NCBI GenBank assembly: GCA_003996215.1
Contig: QJPP01005244.1
Location: forward strand, 62,001 to 126,000
DNA: 64,000 bases
Source: Jaltomata sinuosa
Taxonomy: Eukaryota; Streptophyta; Magnoliopsida; Solanales; Solanaceae
Direction of reading: 5' to 3'
In this document: in pieces, positions 23,461 to 35,960 of the stretch
How the letters are laid out: each line of letters begins with the position of its first letter
Position numbering within the stretch: position 1 is the stretch's first letter
Translations under genes and position numbers: made by a program
The notes under the pieces: model-generated
What the model was told of the DNA's origin: nothing
Databases searched by the model: none
The model's input: the letters and a program-made list of their open reading frames with translations, nothing else

Positions 23461-26400
23461 CGGATGGCTTCTATACTTTTGACCCAGGTTCTACATACTC
23501 TTATGTTTCTGTGAAATTTGCTTTGGGTATGGACTTGATTTGTGATATATTTGATTCCCCTATCCATGTTTTCACCCTGGTTGGAGAGTCCATGATTGTG
23601 GCTCATGTTTATCGTACTTGTCCTATGGTATTTGTGGGGTTGCAGACTTGGGTAGATTTAGTAATTCTGGATATGATAGACTTCGATGTTATTTTGGGCA
23701 TGACCTAGTTGTCTCCTTATCATGATGTATTGAATTGTAACACTAAGACTGTGGCTTTAGAAATTTTGGGTAAGGATAGACTAGAGTGGGAAGGTGTGTA
23801 CAGGTCTAAGCAAGCTAAGATTATATCATTTGTTTGGGCTAGGAAACTAGTGGAGAGAGGGTGTTTGGCCTTATTGGCTTATCTATAGAATGATAGTGTG
23901 GAGTCCTCATCTATTGAGTCACTTCTAGTTGTGTCAGAGTTTCAGGAGGTGTCCCCCACGGATTTGCCTGGTATGCCTCCGAACAGGGACATTGATTTTT
24001 GTATTGACTTGGAGCCAAGCACTCGCCCAATTTCCATTCCTCCCTATCGCATGGCTCCGAAAGAGTTAAGAGAAGTTAAGACTCAGCTCCAGGAACACTT
24101 AGTTTAGGGTTTTATCCATCCCAGTGCTTCACCTTAGGGTGCTCCAGTATTGTTTATGAAAAAAAAGGATGGTAGGATGCGGATGTGCATAGACTATATG
24201 CAGGGAACAAGGTTACCATCCGAAATAAGTACCCTTTACCCCGTATTAATGATCTTTTTGACTAGTTATAAGGTGCATCGGTGTTTTCAAAAATTGACTC
24301 GAGGTCAGGATATCATCAGTTAAAGATTAGGCCTGAGGACATCCCTAAGACTGCTTTTCAGACTCGATATGGGGATTACGAGTTCCTAGTGATGTCATTT
24401 GGGTTGACCAATGCACCGGCAGCATTCATGAGCTTGATGAATGGGGTGTTTAAGTCTTATTTGGATTCATTCATCATCGTATGTATAGATGACATTTTAA
24501 TCTACTCCAAGAGTAGGGAAGAGCATGTTGAACATCTCCGTATTATGTTGGATATTTTGAAGCACCAGAAACTGTATGCAAAATTTTCTAAGTGTGAATT
24601 TTTGTTGACTTCAGTCGCCTTCTTAGGCATGTGGTGTCAGAAAAGGGGGTGATGGTAGATCCCCAAAAGATTGAGGCAGTCAAGAGTTGGGTCCGGCTAA
24701 GCTCTGTGACTGAGGTGAGGAGTTTCATGGGGCTTACAGGTTACTACCGTAGATTTGTTAAGGATTTTGCGTCCATCTCTACTCACTTGACAAGGTTGAC
24801 TCAGAAAAAGGTACCATTTGTGTGGTCTGACAAGTGTGAGGAGAACTTCCAAAATCTCAAGACACCTCTTACCACGGCTCTTATCCTTTTATTGTCGGTT
24901 GAAGGTAAGGATTTTATTGTATATTGTGATGATTCACATTCGGGTTTGGGTGCTGTGTTGATGCAGGACAGGAATGTGATAGCATATGCTTCTAGGCAGT
25001 TGAAGGTTAATGAGAAAAACTATCCAACCCATGACTTGGAGCTGGCAGGGGTGGTGTTCGCACTCAAAATTTGGAGACACTATCTTTATGGTGTCAAGTG
25101 TGAGGTGTTCACCGATCATCACAGTCTGCAACATGTATTTACTCAGAAAGACTTGAATCTGAGGCAGAGGAGGTGGATGGAGTTGTTGAAAGACTATGAT
25201 GTGACCATCCAGTACCATTCGAGTAAGGGCAATGTGGTGGCAGACGCATTGAGCCAAAAGACAGTCAGCATGGGCAGTTTGCTTGTTTGGTGGTGTCCAA
25301 ACAACCATTGTCAAGAGAGCTTTAGGCTTTGGAAGCTAAGTTCACGCAATTGGGTATCTCAGAATAGGGTAGAGTGTTGGCCAGTATTGAGGTCAAATCC
25401 ACATTCATAGAAGAAATAAAGGCCAAGCAATTTGAGGATGCACAGTTGAGCAAGCTTTGAAGCAGGGTAATATACAATGAGTTCGGGGACACCACGTTGG
25501 ATGCTGGCGGGGTGATGAATTTTAGAGAAAGGATTTGTGTTCCTCGGGTTGATGATATAATTCAGAAGGTATTGACAGAGACTCATAGTTTGCGGTATTC
25601 GATTCATTCGGACATAACCAAGATGTACAAGGACTTGAGGAAACTTTATTGGTGGCCGGGGATGAAAAGGGACATAGCTAATTTTGTGTCCAAGTGTCAT
25701 AATTGTCAGCAGGTCAAGTATGAGCACCAAAGGCCTATAAGACTACTTCAGAGTATGCCCATTTCCGAGTAGAAGTGGGAGAGGATAGCCATGGATTTTG
25801 TGGTGGGTCTTTCTAAGACTTTCAGAAAGTATGACTCTATTTGGATCATTGTGGACAGGCTGACCAAGTCAGCTCATTTCATTCTGGTCAGGGTGGACTA
25901 TAATTCATAGCAGTTGGCTAAGATCTATGTGAAGGAGATCGTGAGACTTCATGGGGTACCACTATCGATCATTTCAGACAGGGGCACGTAGTTTACCTCT
26001 AAGTTATTGGGTAAGTTACATGAAGAGTTGGGCACTCAACTCACTTTCAGCACAACTTTTTATCCTCAAACTGACGGTCAGTTGGAAAGGACAATCTAAG
26101 TGTTGGAAGACATACTTAGAGCATGTGTGATTGACTTTAGGGGTCATTGGGACCAGTTCCTGCCATTGTGTGAGTTCTCATACAACAACAACTACCACTT
26201 CAGTATCGACATGGCACCATTTGAGGTACTATCTGAGAGGGGTTGTAGATAATCTATTGGGTGGTTTGAGGCAGGTGATATGAAGCCTCCGGGCGTAGAC
26301 TTGGTAAGGGAAGCATAGGAAAAAGTAAGGGGCATTCAGACCAAGTTGCTAGCGGCCCAAAGCAGGCAGAAGGAATACGCGAATCGCAAGGTAAGAGACA

Positions 26401-26830
26401 TGGATTTTCAAGTTGGTGAGCAAGTGCTATTGAAAGTGTCATCAATGAAGGGAGTTATGCATTTTGATAAGAAGGTCAAGCTTAGCCCTTGGTTTATCGA
26501 TCCATTTGAGGTTCTCAAAATTGTAGGGCCAGTAGCTTACAGGTTAGCACTGCCGCCCAGTTTATCTGATGCTCATGCAGTATTCAATATATACTTGTTG
26601 AAGCGGTACCATGGGGATGGAGATTACATTATCAAAAAGGATGAAGTATTACTAGACGAGGACCTTCAATATGAAGAGGAACCAGTTGTGATTCTTGCTT
26701 GGGATATCCGAAAGTTGAGGATAAAAGAGATCAAATCAGTGAAAGTTTAATGGAAGCATCATTTGGTTGAGGAAGCCACTACGGAAACCAAGAAAGGATA
26801 TATGGGACAAGTACCCTCACTTGTTTGAGG
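23461..26830 (+). pseudogene. Chromovirus D protease-RT-RNaseH-integrase (broken)
   Basis: The protease-like region (DPGSTYSYVS near 23490, VILGMT near 23700) precedes RT. The catalytic CIDDILIYSKS near 24490 keeps both Asp residues. RNase H follows at about 24910-25260 (VYCDDSHSGLG, VFTDHHSLQ, VVADALSQ) and integrase at 25497-26750, with HHCC-like HSDITKMYKDLRKLYWW and CHNCQQVK, a broken core, and the C-terminal GVMHFDKKVKLSPWF. Stops are frequent (near 23709, 24105, 25770, 25908, 26098, 26250) and the frame shifts near 24640 and 25320. Confidence 0.85.
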
Positions 26831-26914
26831 ATTCAGGTACTACACTTTCCCTCTTTTATTCTCTGTATTTTTGGGTTTAATTGTTCGGGGATGAACGATA
26901 GGTAAATTGGTATT

Positions 26915-29148
26915 TGTTATAGCGATCAGGTTCGTCGTTACAGGTAAACCTTTCATGCTAAGTTTTGAGTTAGAAAACTTCCAGGTTCGGGAGTTGAAAA
27001 TTCTGTGCTAGGTTAGTCTCGACTGGTTTTAGAGAGAGGTATGATCTAGGGTAATATGGGTAAGTATTGGGTAACATATCTTGTACTGAGCTAGTTTTCC
27101 TTGTAGTTAAGACATAGAGAAGTCCGGGGGACTTTTCAGAAGTAAATTCAGGTAAGTAAAACTCTCGGTATCTAAATTGACGTGAAGAGGTTATTCTGGG
27201 ATGTTGGGGATTCAAGGTGTGTTGTAAAATGGGCAATTTTATGGAACTTTATGACTTTCTGTCCCGTATCAACTGCCATAGTAGTTGACAAATTACTATT
27301 ATGACCTCCACTATAGTGGAGAAATTACATGTATAGCAGAAGTCAACATCAGTCAGTATTGCTATAGCGGATGGTTCCGCTATGATAGTACCTCAATAAT
27401 GGAGCATGGATCATCATAGCGGACAAGTTGGGATTTAATGTAGAAAACTTCCCCAAAACATTCAGTTTTCATCAAGAAGATTTTGGGAGAAGGGCAAGGC
27501 GATTTTGGGCGAACTTACTCTGTTTTCCACCTTTTTTTGTCCTAAAGGTAAGGATTCTACTCCCCCTAACTTAGTACTATCTTTCCTACGGAGTAGAATT
27601 ACTAGTCTTGAACTTGGGGAAAGGTTGTGGTTAACCTAGGAATGGAAGAATCCGAGGAAAAGGGGAATTTTAGGGCGTAGTAGTTCTTGGGTCTTGACAT
27701 TATTATTGGGTTATGATCACTTAGCCATAATTCTCTAAAAATATTTGTAAAAAGGATGAACTTAGGTGAATTTATGGTGGGAAAGCCCGGGAAAGGGGTG
27801 GCATGATCATAATTTGGCCTGGGGATTAGAATTTTTGCATAATCCAGGTATTTTAGGCCAGCCAATTTGATTGTAGTTGTTGTATATTTGTTTCTAGACC
27901 AAGAACAAGCAAAGGATTCAGAAAATGGGAAGGCTTTGATTCAATAGAGCTTTGAGTAATTCGAGGTAGGTGATGGTTGTTGTTTTTCCAATATGCATCA
28001 TGTATTCATGTACTACTACTTAGTATTGTATGAGTTGCATGCTTAGAAAATGGTTTATGAATGTCTAATTGTCCGGTTATCAGTCTTGTGAAATGAACTA
28101 GTTGTTATTGCTTGTTGGTTTTACAAGTGTATTATTGTTCATTGTTGTTGGCTGTTGGATTTTTGTGTGACATTCAGTTGGCTCGGGTACCACTCCTGGT
28201 ATAGGTTACTTATTGGTTGGCTCTGGTACCACACCTGGTATGGGATACTATTCGGTTGGCTCAGGTACCACGCCTGGTATGGGAATTACAAATGCTTTGC
28301 TCGGGTACCATGCCTGGTACGGGTTTGCTTTCTTGCATTGGTTGTATTCTTTCTATGGTTCCATGAGTGGACCGGGTTGTATTCTTGAAATGTGATTTCT
28401 GCATATGGTCCATGAGAGGTCGGGTGATTATAATTAATTGTGAGGTTGGTATTAGTGTAGGCCGAGATTGCATGTCAACACTTAGGTGGTGCTAGGGGGA
28501 TCCCAGGGTGGGTCCGGTCTATGTGGAAAGGTGATATATGTTGTTGTCATTGAGCGTGCCGATGGTTTTCATTTGGTTACATATGGTTGATAAGCTAAGG
28601 AAGAGACTTGTCGTCTGGTTATATTAATGGTTTGTTTACATGTTTACTGTACTTCACTTAGCTTTAGTTTATTGTGCATATCTTGTTTATTTGGAGCTGG
28701 CCGATGATCCTACTAGTACACAGTAGTTGTGTATTGATTCTGCACTTGCATTTCTTTTTGTGAGTACATGCAATCTTTCGGCGTCTGACGCACGACCTCA
28801 CTTGTACTCCCAGCATTTTAAGATATCAAGGGTGAGTTGCTTCGGTGGAGATACCTTGGTTTCTTCTTTTAGTTGTGGCCCACTTGTTTCAGGCTTAAAC
28901 TCTCTTTTGTTTTGGAGTTGCATCCCCGTATTTTAGACTTGGTAGATATTTTGGTACGATGATCTTCAGGTTCTAGGGAGGATTTTCCGTAGATTCTCGT
29001 TATGATAGTGATTTGAGATAATGAAATGTTAGTTTATTTTATGCATCTGGTTTTGAGCTATTAGATTTTGCTAAGTGTTGGGTCGATGTTGGTCTTCTCA
29101 CCTGGGGGTATTGGGTGGGTGCCACACACGGTGGGTTGGGTCATGACA
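26915..29148 (+). repeat. 3' LTR of chromovirus D
   Basis: Proposed start TGTTATAGCGATC at 26915, shortly after the polyprotein end; clear end GGTCATGACA at 29148. The 3' 585 bp matches the 5' remnant at 21141-21727. The start is less certain than the end because the matching 5' portion of the other LTR is missing. It contains a short minisatellite near 28180-28330. Confidence 0.75.
28180..28330 (+). repeat. Minisatellite in the LTR of element D
   Basis: Four imperfect copies of a unit of roughly 40-50 bp share the core GGTACCACNCCTGGTATGGG with a TTGGCTCNGGTACC lead-in. The unit is absent from the surviving part of the 5' LTR because that region was deleted. Confidence 0.75.
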
Positions 29149-29560
29149 AAGGGTGTCATGCAATTTGAAAAGCGTAGCAAGTTAAGTCCGAGGTATATTG
29201 GGCCCTTCAAAATTCTTCATAGTGTAGGGCCGATGGCTACAAGTTAGCATTGCCTTCGAGTTTGTCAAAAATTCTCTTGTATTCCATGTTTATATGCTTA
29301 AGAAGTACCACGGAGATAGTGACTATATTATTCGCTGAGATTCAAACCTGTTGGATGAGAGCCTCTCTTACAAAGAGGAGGTTGTTGATATTTTTGATAG
29401 AGATGTCCAAAAATTAAGGTCTAAGGAAATTGCATCGGTGGAATTCCAGTGGAAGAACCGTCCTATTGAGGAGGTCACTTGGGAGACTGAGGCAGACATG
29501 CGGAGCAAGTATCCTCACTTGTTCACCAATTCAGGTAATCCTCATTTTCTTCTATTTTCT
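29149..29560 (+). pseudogene. Chromovirus E integrase C-terminal fragment
   Basis: Immediately after the LTR of element D, codons read KGVMQF and continue with KLSPRYIGPFKIL, then (with breaks near 29235 and 29335) LKKYHGDSDYIIR and the chromodomain-like EFQWKNRPIEEVTWETEADMR. It ends near 29560. Upstream pol of E is missing. The junction lies inside the conserved PMKGVM block, so D inserted into E. Confidence 0.83.
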
Positions 29561-29604
29561 TCTATTGTCGTTTGGGGATGAATGATTGTTTAATTGATAT
29601 CTAA

Positions 29605-31823
29605 TGTAATGATATATTCCATCATTATAGAAAGTAAGATATAAGTACCCGTCTAGAAATTCCCTAAGGTGAGAGTTTGAAAATCCCATGCTTGGGTTAG
29701 CTTAGATAAAAATATAGAGTATTGTGACATAGAGATAATTCGTGATTCATCTGATATTGTGTGATAGTGTGGTATCTATTTTTTGGTAGTCAACTGTCGT
29801 AGGGTCCCATAGAAAGTTTCAGGATGGGAATCGGATTCACAGAACTCCGGATATGATAGTTTCCCCATTGAGAATAATTTATTTGGTCTGTAAAATAAAA
29901 AGTATTGTAAAATGAAGGTCTAGGGAAAGAAATTGGTGTTCTGGAAATCGATGCTCGCTATGAAGAGGCACCTCGTGATGATCCATCGCAATGAGCCAAT
30001 CTTCATTGGGATAAGAAAACGTTCATCGCGACAAAAAGATGGGGAAGTATACCAGTATATTTTGCAATTTTATGAGTTATTTCTCTCACAATTCAACTTC
30101 ACTCTAGAGCTCTAAGAAGTGGATTTTCCAAGAAAACTAGGGCATTCTTCATCGTTTGAGGTAAGTAATCCATAAAACCTCTTAGTTATTGATATTTAAT
30201 CTTCCTAAGACCTTGGGGTGAAAGATTAATGGTGGAATTCTTCAATTTAAGCCCTACAAGCATGAACTTGGGGAAGAATCCTATGAGTAGGTGTAAAATC
30301 ACCTTGAATTGATCCTAGGATTTATATTTTTGACTCCTAGCATGAAATTAATTATTTTTAACTTGATTAAGGTTAATGGAGAACCTTGAATTCCATAACG
30401 ATTTAGGCATAAAAATTGCCAAAAAGGTATGAACTTGATTAGAAACCTTTTGGTATTGATTCTATGAATGCAATGGGACTAGTTAGTGACTAATTAACCC
30501 TTGGAGAATGCTAGAAACCTCGTTTAAAGGGTAGAACTGATGGATTAAATTCCCACGTCCTAAAATGAAGAGTAAATGATTAATTACTCTTATATTATTA
30601 TTGTTTATAGACCTTGAGCATTTCGAGGTGTTAGACAGGGCAAGACCATTGTGAATTAGCATGCGGTTGTTGATTCTTCAATTTGAGGTAGGTTATGGTT
30701 TTGAATTAGAGTTAAGACTCATCTTATTACATGCTATGTGATGGAACTATGTAACTTGTGATTGGTCTTCGGACATGGTTGAACTATATGTGTTTTCCTG
30801 TTATGTTGTATGAATAGACTAGATGAATACAAAGTGATAAGTGAGCTGGAATGGCTAAGTATGATAGTGCCTTGGGCACTATATATATTCATAAAGAGTA
30901 GGTCTGAGAGCCTGGTTATATAGATATTGATATTGATACAGTGATTATGGATCGAATACCACGTTGGTATGGTACATAAACACGTAGGGTCCCCTTCAGG
31001 TCATGGTTAGTTGGGCAGAAATAAGTCCCTTTAGCATGTGTGTACACTCTTGTTTAGCTTTGCGTTGTCATATGTTATTTATGGTGAGTTGGTGATCATG
31101 AGACGGATGAGACTGGTCAGGTTAGACAGGTTGATGAAAAGTAGAAGGATAAAAGTTCCATGTGATATGCTATTAAAGTAAACTCTTATATTTCGTGATA
31201 GTTCTCAGTGAATTCTATAATCTTGATATAGTTGTTGTTGAACTGAATTTGAGATGATTATCTGTGGACTAATTTAAGTGCTAAGTGTTAAGATGCCTCT
31301 TACCTGTTATATTCTTTTTCTACATTCATGTTTTAGTTTGAGTCGTCCTATGATAACTACCAGTACAGAGTATTTTATACTGATACTACCATATGTTTTT
31401 TTTATTGAGTGCAAGCTATGTTCCGGAGACTGAGACGTGACCTTGGCTAGAGTAGAAGAGTTGACTGCAGATCCAAGGGTGAGCACTACTTCTCAGGATG
31501 TCATGAATCCTCCATGAGTTGTTGTCCTTCTTCCGGATAATGAAACTACTATTACTTATTATTTTTAGTACTTATTGAATATCTTAGACGATGTTTTGGT
31601 TTAGAGTTTTATACGATGACTTTCAGTTCTTGGGGATATGTTAGCTAATAATTTTTGCATATTTTTCTATTATATTGGTTGACTTCTATTATTTTGATAA
31701 TTAAGATTGGTTTGATCTATTATTCTTCTAAAATTAACTAAGTGTAAGACTAAGGTTTAGGTTGATTTATTCTCCCACTGGAGGGTTAGTGTGGTGCCAC
31801 TCACGGTCAGTTGGTTCATGACC
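29605..31823 (+). repeat. LTR of chromovirus E
   Basis: About 2.2 kb from TGTAATGATATATTCC to GGTTCATGACC. The position after GGGGATGAATGATTG parallels the LTR start in element D, and the end shares GTGCCACTCACGG and a CATGAC-type terminus (CA changed to CC). It is not followed by a primer-binding site, so it is a 3' LTR or a remnant. Confidence 0.68.
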
Positions 31824-31847
31824 GAAAGATGCTACAAATTTGTTGCT

Positions 31848-31975
31848 TTCAACCGTCTTTACCGTGAAGTTGATCGCGTTCGGCAGCCTTTATCGTGAAA
31901 TTAACCGCATTCAACAACCTTCCCACGAAGTTAACTACATTCGAAAGCTTTTGTTGTGCTCAGCAACATTCACTG
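31848..31975 (+). repeat. Degenerate 31-bp tandem repeat
   Basis: Three to four diverged units begin TTC and share a T/CCGTGAAGTT or CACGAAGTT core (for example TTCAACCGTCTTTACCGTGA and TTCGGCAGCCTTTATCGTGA). No stable coding frame is apparent. Confidence 0.6.
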
Positions 31976-32516
31976 CGAGAACAAGTGGCTAGTGCGAGAA
32001 AAAATGCGTCCAACAGTGTGTAAAGCGAAGTTGCATTTTGTGTAGAGTAAAATATTAGAGAGATAAAAATTGAGAAAAATAGTTCAACATATTCAGCGAA
32101 GTGAAAGAGGAAAAATTGTGTTCAACACTATTTACTACAAAATCACAGTGCTCGATAAGCCAAGGAGATCTTCCATCAAAAAATTAAATTTTCTAATTTA
32201 TTACAGATAACAACACGTAATTCATTTTATCATCATTTGATTGAAAAACAAGAAAACAATACTAAGAGACTATTATAGATAAAAGCAACATAAGTCCGAA
32301 ATAATCCAGTCTTGTATTTGCCTTCTAAACTTTTTATTTCTTCTCGTGATTAATATGATGAGTTATTATTGTTTATTTTTGTGTTGATCTTAGCATGAGC
32401 GGCAAAACATTTATCAAGGTTTAAGCAATATCTATGTTATTCGTTTGATCTCTTGGTTTTATGGTAGAAAATGTTAGTGTTATAATTATTCCAATTGAAT
32501 CAATTTTTAACCGTTG

Positions 32517-32600
<84 letters not shown>

Positions 32601-33930
32601 CACACTCTTAGTTGTGCCCTTTCAATCTATATTGAAAAAGAATATTATATCTAGGATTTAATTCAATTAGATGATCAGTAGAGATCACTAAGAATAGTTT
32701 ATCTCATCTCGAGGATTTTTCAGAAAATCACTATTTTCTCATTAATGAATAAGAATATGATTTAAGCAAAAATATGTCGATATGAATTAAGTAAAATTAT
32801 GTCTATATTAGAAGACTGGGTTGTATGAACAAAGGTAGACTGCTAAATTGTCATTAATAACTGATTCACATGAATCAATAAAGTTGAATGAATGCATAAA
32901 GGTGGTGAAATACTAGGTTTCTCTCATACTGATTATAGAATATCTTAAATACACGTTTTCATGTTAATTCATAATTTTAATTGTTAGTAAAATCATCTTA
33001 AAAACACAATTGACATCATGTTACGCATAAATAGACGAGCTAAGTCTTTAAAATCTCATAAAATTATTCTTGGTGGAATTCAACTTGAAAATACTTGAAG
33101 TAATTACTGTGAAGATCGCTTTACTCTTTTGCAAGGGTACGATTGAGCATTACTAAATGTCAAATTGTAAAAAAATCACATACTAGGACCCTAATTTGTA
33201 ATCACCTACTTTGGATACATCAGAACTAGTCAACCTACCTCATGCTCCCCCATATAGATGAACTACATGGTTACAAGCAACATCGTATAATATGCTTTTA
33301 AGGAAAAATAATCAAACTAAGAGTTAAATTCTCACTTGCAAAGAAAATAACAACTTTTCTTTACTTGAATGCTCGAAGTCTATTCAAATGATCTTTTGTG
33401 TCTCTTAGTCTAATCAAAATCATGAAGAATGGGTCCAAATTAAGCGACGAGAAATATTTTCAAAATATTTTGACTGCCTAGAGGTCAAATTCAATACTTG
33501 ATCAACTCAAATCTGTCCCCCAAGTTAACGGATCGAAATTTAAGATTAAATATATAAACACATTATCCATAAGCTATGGAATCCAATTTTATAACCAAAT
33601 TTTCATTTTAATATCTTTTGATAAGTCAAATTATTTGAGTTTCAACTCTAGGTTTAGGCCTAACATTTATAATTTTAGCCTCTTAAATCTCATGTTTTTG
33701 AGGTTCAAATTTCATGAAAATTATGTATAGTCATAAGTTTGATGTAAGAAATCAATACTTCAGGTCTGATGTTGAAACTTCACTTTTTTGTTATCTAAGA
33801 TCGAGAGGCTTTTGCTCAAAAATATCAAATTCTTTGACGAAAAAATTACTAAAATTTCATAATAGGTTTTATATTGCTACAGTCGCTCCTTCCTGTTTGC
33901 CCAGTGCCTTATGTTCATGATGTGTTAACT
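31976..33930. other. Non-coding AT-rich debris, no gene seen
   Basis: About 2 kb without a credible coding frame. Contains the (AT)n(AG)n microsatellite listed separately. Its right part may be the remainder of the minus-strand gypsy LTR that starts at 34297, but I could not define the LTR end. Confidence 0.4.
32519..32600. repeat. Compound (AT)n-(AG)n microsatellite
   Basis: About 30 uninterrupted AT units are followed by about 11 AG units. Likely polymorphic. A spurious Leu-Ser/Tyr-Ile reading frame here is not a gene. Confidence 0.95.
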
Positions 33931-34297
33931 AACCAGACTTGCACCATCGCGTTCAATAGCTCACGGTTGCATAAAGGCTTGACTCAAGGTCGACTTGACC
34001 TTCCTTTTTGTGTTTGCGATCACAAATGAATAAATCTCTGGTGTTGCGTGATTGCGAAGGAAGAAGCATCACCAGAAAAAAATCTACAATTTCAGTTATT
34101 TTCAAATGATGTCGAGACACCCCTGAGCCCCTCAGTTTCCAATTCGATCATATCATTAAGTCTAAAAACATTATATGAAGCTGAAAATCATATAACAACG
34201 CATAAATACTCAAAAAGATGGGTTGGGTTATCACATTCTCCTCTACTAAATCTAACGTTAATCTGAACGAATCTAGAATTGTACTCAGGGTCTTACA
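33930..34297 (-). repeat. Probable 5' end of a minus-strand gypsy LTR (element F)
   Basis: Read on the minus strand, sequence from 34297 begins TGTAAGACCCTGAGTAC, the typical start of a chromovirus-like LTR (compare TGTAACACCC and TGTAATGACCC elsewhere here). It lies downstream of a minus-strand integrase C-terminus at 34923-35505, as a 3' LTR should. The left limit given is arbitrary. Confidence 0.5.
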
Positions 34298-34922
34298 CAC
34301 TTGCAAGTAGGCCTATGTATAGAGTCAAGCCGGCTTGGCCCAGATTGCCTATATTTAGCTTGGCTCGGTTAATGCTCGGGCTCGACTTAGCTTGATTGGC
34401 TCGCTTTGGTCATGTAATGGTTACTTTAAAACTAAAATTCATCTTTTAATCTTAAGTTAGTAAAATATTAACTCAATATTATTTGTTATAATTTTTTACT
34501 TCTTTAACTAATTTGATGTAATTAATCTTTTTATATACAATGTTACTTAAGATACTTTACGGGTGTTACAAAATGTAGTTAATATTTTAATTTAAAAATT
34601 AAAATCAAAAAAATTTAATACTATACATTTTTTGTTGCTTTATTATTATTAATCCCGAAAGTTTTATTCTACATTCAGTATTAATTAAGTTAATATCATT
34701 TAAATTGAGTTTTGATTTAGACTAATATTGTATATAATTCAATCAAGTTGAATGCAATAACCAATTTAAACTAGTAATGCTTATATTTTCAGATTAATTT
34801 ATTATAAGTTTAATTTTCTAATGACGTAGCATAATATAGAACTAAATATTAAATTTGGACTCAACTCGACTCGACTCGACTCGAACTCGACTCGGCTCGG
34901 CTCGACGCCCGGGCCCAGCTGT
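34298..34922. repeat. CTCG-rich insertion between integrase and LTR of element F
   Basis: A 0.6-kb block has GC-rich, partly complementary ends (left: CAAGCCGGCTTGGCCC and GCTCGGGCTCGAC; right: iterated ACTCG and GCTCG leading to GCCCGGGCCC) around an AT-rich middle. The layout resembles non-autonomous hAT-type elements with subterminal repeats, but I could not align exact terminal inverted repeats or a target-site duplication. Confidence 0.45.
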
Positions 34923-35505
34923 ATTCGGAATGTCTTGCTCTTCCTCTCAAGTGACTTCCTCACTCTGTTGGTTTCTCTGAAATACTTTGACTGAAGGAAT
35001 ACTCTTTGACCTTAACTGATAGACCTGCCTGTCTAAAATAGCTATTGGTGCCTCCTCATAGGTCAATTTTTATTTTGTTGAACTGACTCGTGATTGATGA
35101 TTTGTACAATATGGCTCGGGTCTGAGGAATATTTTAAAACACGAAAATATGAAAACTTAGATGCACTCCTGATAGCGTTGGTGGCAAGGCTAATTTTAGG
35201 TCACCACTCAAATCCTTTTCAGTATCTCAAATGGACCAATATGTCTTGGGCTCAACTTTCCCTTCTTATTAAAACTCATAACTCTCTTTATCGGCAAAAC
35301 CTTAAAAAGGACTAACTCACCCTTCATAAATTGCAAAATCCCAAACTCTCTTATTAGAATAGGACTTTGCCTACTCTGAGTTGTCCTAAGAAAGTCTTGG
35401 GTCATTTTAATCTTGTCCAAAACATAATGTACCATTTTTGGACTCAGAAGCTTTCTTTCACCCGGATCAAACTACCCAACAGAAGAATGACATCGCCCGC
35501 CATAC
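34923..35505 (-). pseudogene. Gypsy integrase C-terminal fragment (element F)
   Basis: On the minus strand the frame reads TTQSRQSPILIREFGILQF, then GKLSPRHIGPFEILKRI. After a gap, YEEAPIAILDRQVYQLR and a chromodomain-like end with a stop replace the usual TWE. It parallels the integrase tails of elements A-E but is more diverged. The frame stops at 34922 where the CTCG-rich block begins. Confidence 0.72.
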
Positions 35506-35724
35506 AAAACTTGAATAATGTCATCTAGATGCTAGATTGGTAATTTTTGTATATGTATGACAATGGAGCAAGACGGATGTGAGGTGCGGGGCGGATTAAA
35601 ATATTTTTTCTACACTGATTGTGGATGTTGGATGGGTTGAAAGAATCCCAGGCCATTTATCATTTCAGTTTTTCGTTTCTATGTCTATCTCGAGTCTCGA
35701 CAAAAGTAGAAGCTTTTCAATTAA

Positions 35725-35960
35725 TTAAGGGATTGTTTGGTATGGAGGATGGGATAGACGAAGTTATCCCTTAAATTGAAATATCTCATGAGATTAGCTA
35801 TCGTGCTATTTATGTGGAATAACTAATCCCACCATTTTAGTACAAATAGTGGGATAAATAATTCTAAAACTAATTAATATCTATAATCAAACACATATAA
35901 AATAATCTTGCATTTATCCTGAGATTATTGTCCCCATCCTTCGTACCAAACAACCCTTAA
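35725..35960. mobile_element. Tourist/Harbinger-like MITE, about 236 bp
   Basis: Terminal inverted repeats: left TTAAGGGATTGTTTGGTATG (continuing GAGGATGGGA), right complement TTAAGGGTTGTTTGGTACGA (continuing AGGATGGGGA). The interior is AT-rich with no coding capacity. A TTAA or TAA at the outer edges fits the 3-bp target-site preference of PIF/Harbinger MITEs; the family assignment is inference. Confidence 0.75.

Larger units (their letters stand above)
21141..29148 (+). mobile_element. Chromovirus D, truncated 5' LTR, decayed
   Basis: A Ty3/gypsy element in plus orientation with the tail of a 5' LTR (21141-21727), gag, pol and a 3' LTR (about 26915-29148). The two LTR parts match over about 585 bp (shared TGGTTGATAAGCTAAGGAAG, then CATCCCCGTATTTTAGACTTGG) and both end TCATGACA. 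The first 1.6 kb of the 5' LTR was lost where element C abuts. The 3' LTR terminus sits in the integrase codons of element E. Confidence 0.86.

Noticed and set aside
32421..32603. Frame encoding a run of Ile-Tyr
   Set aside because: It is a translation of the (AT)n microsatellite.
35208..35435. 75-codon minus-strand frame considered as a separate small gene
   Set aside because: It matches the integrase C-terminal region of the gypsy elements (KLSPRHIGPFEIL), so it is a transposon remnant.
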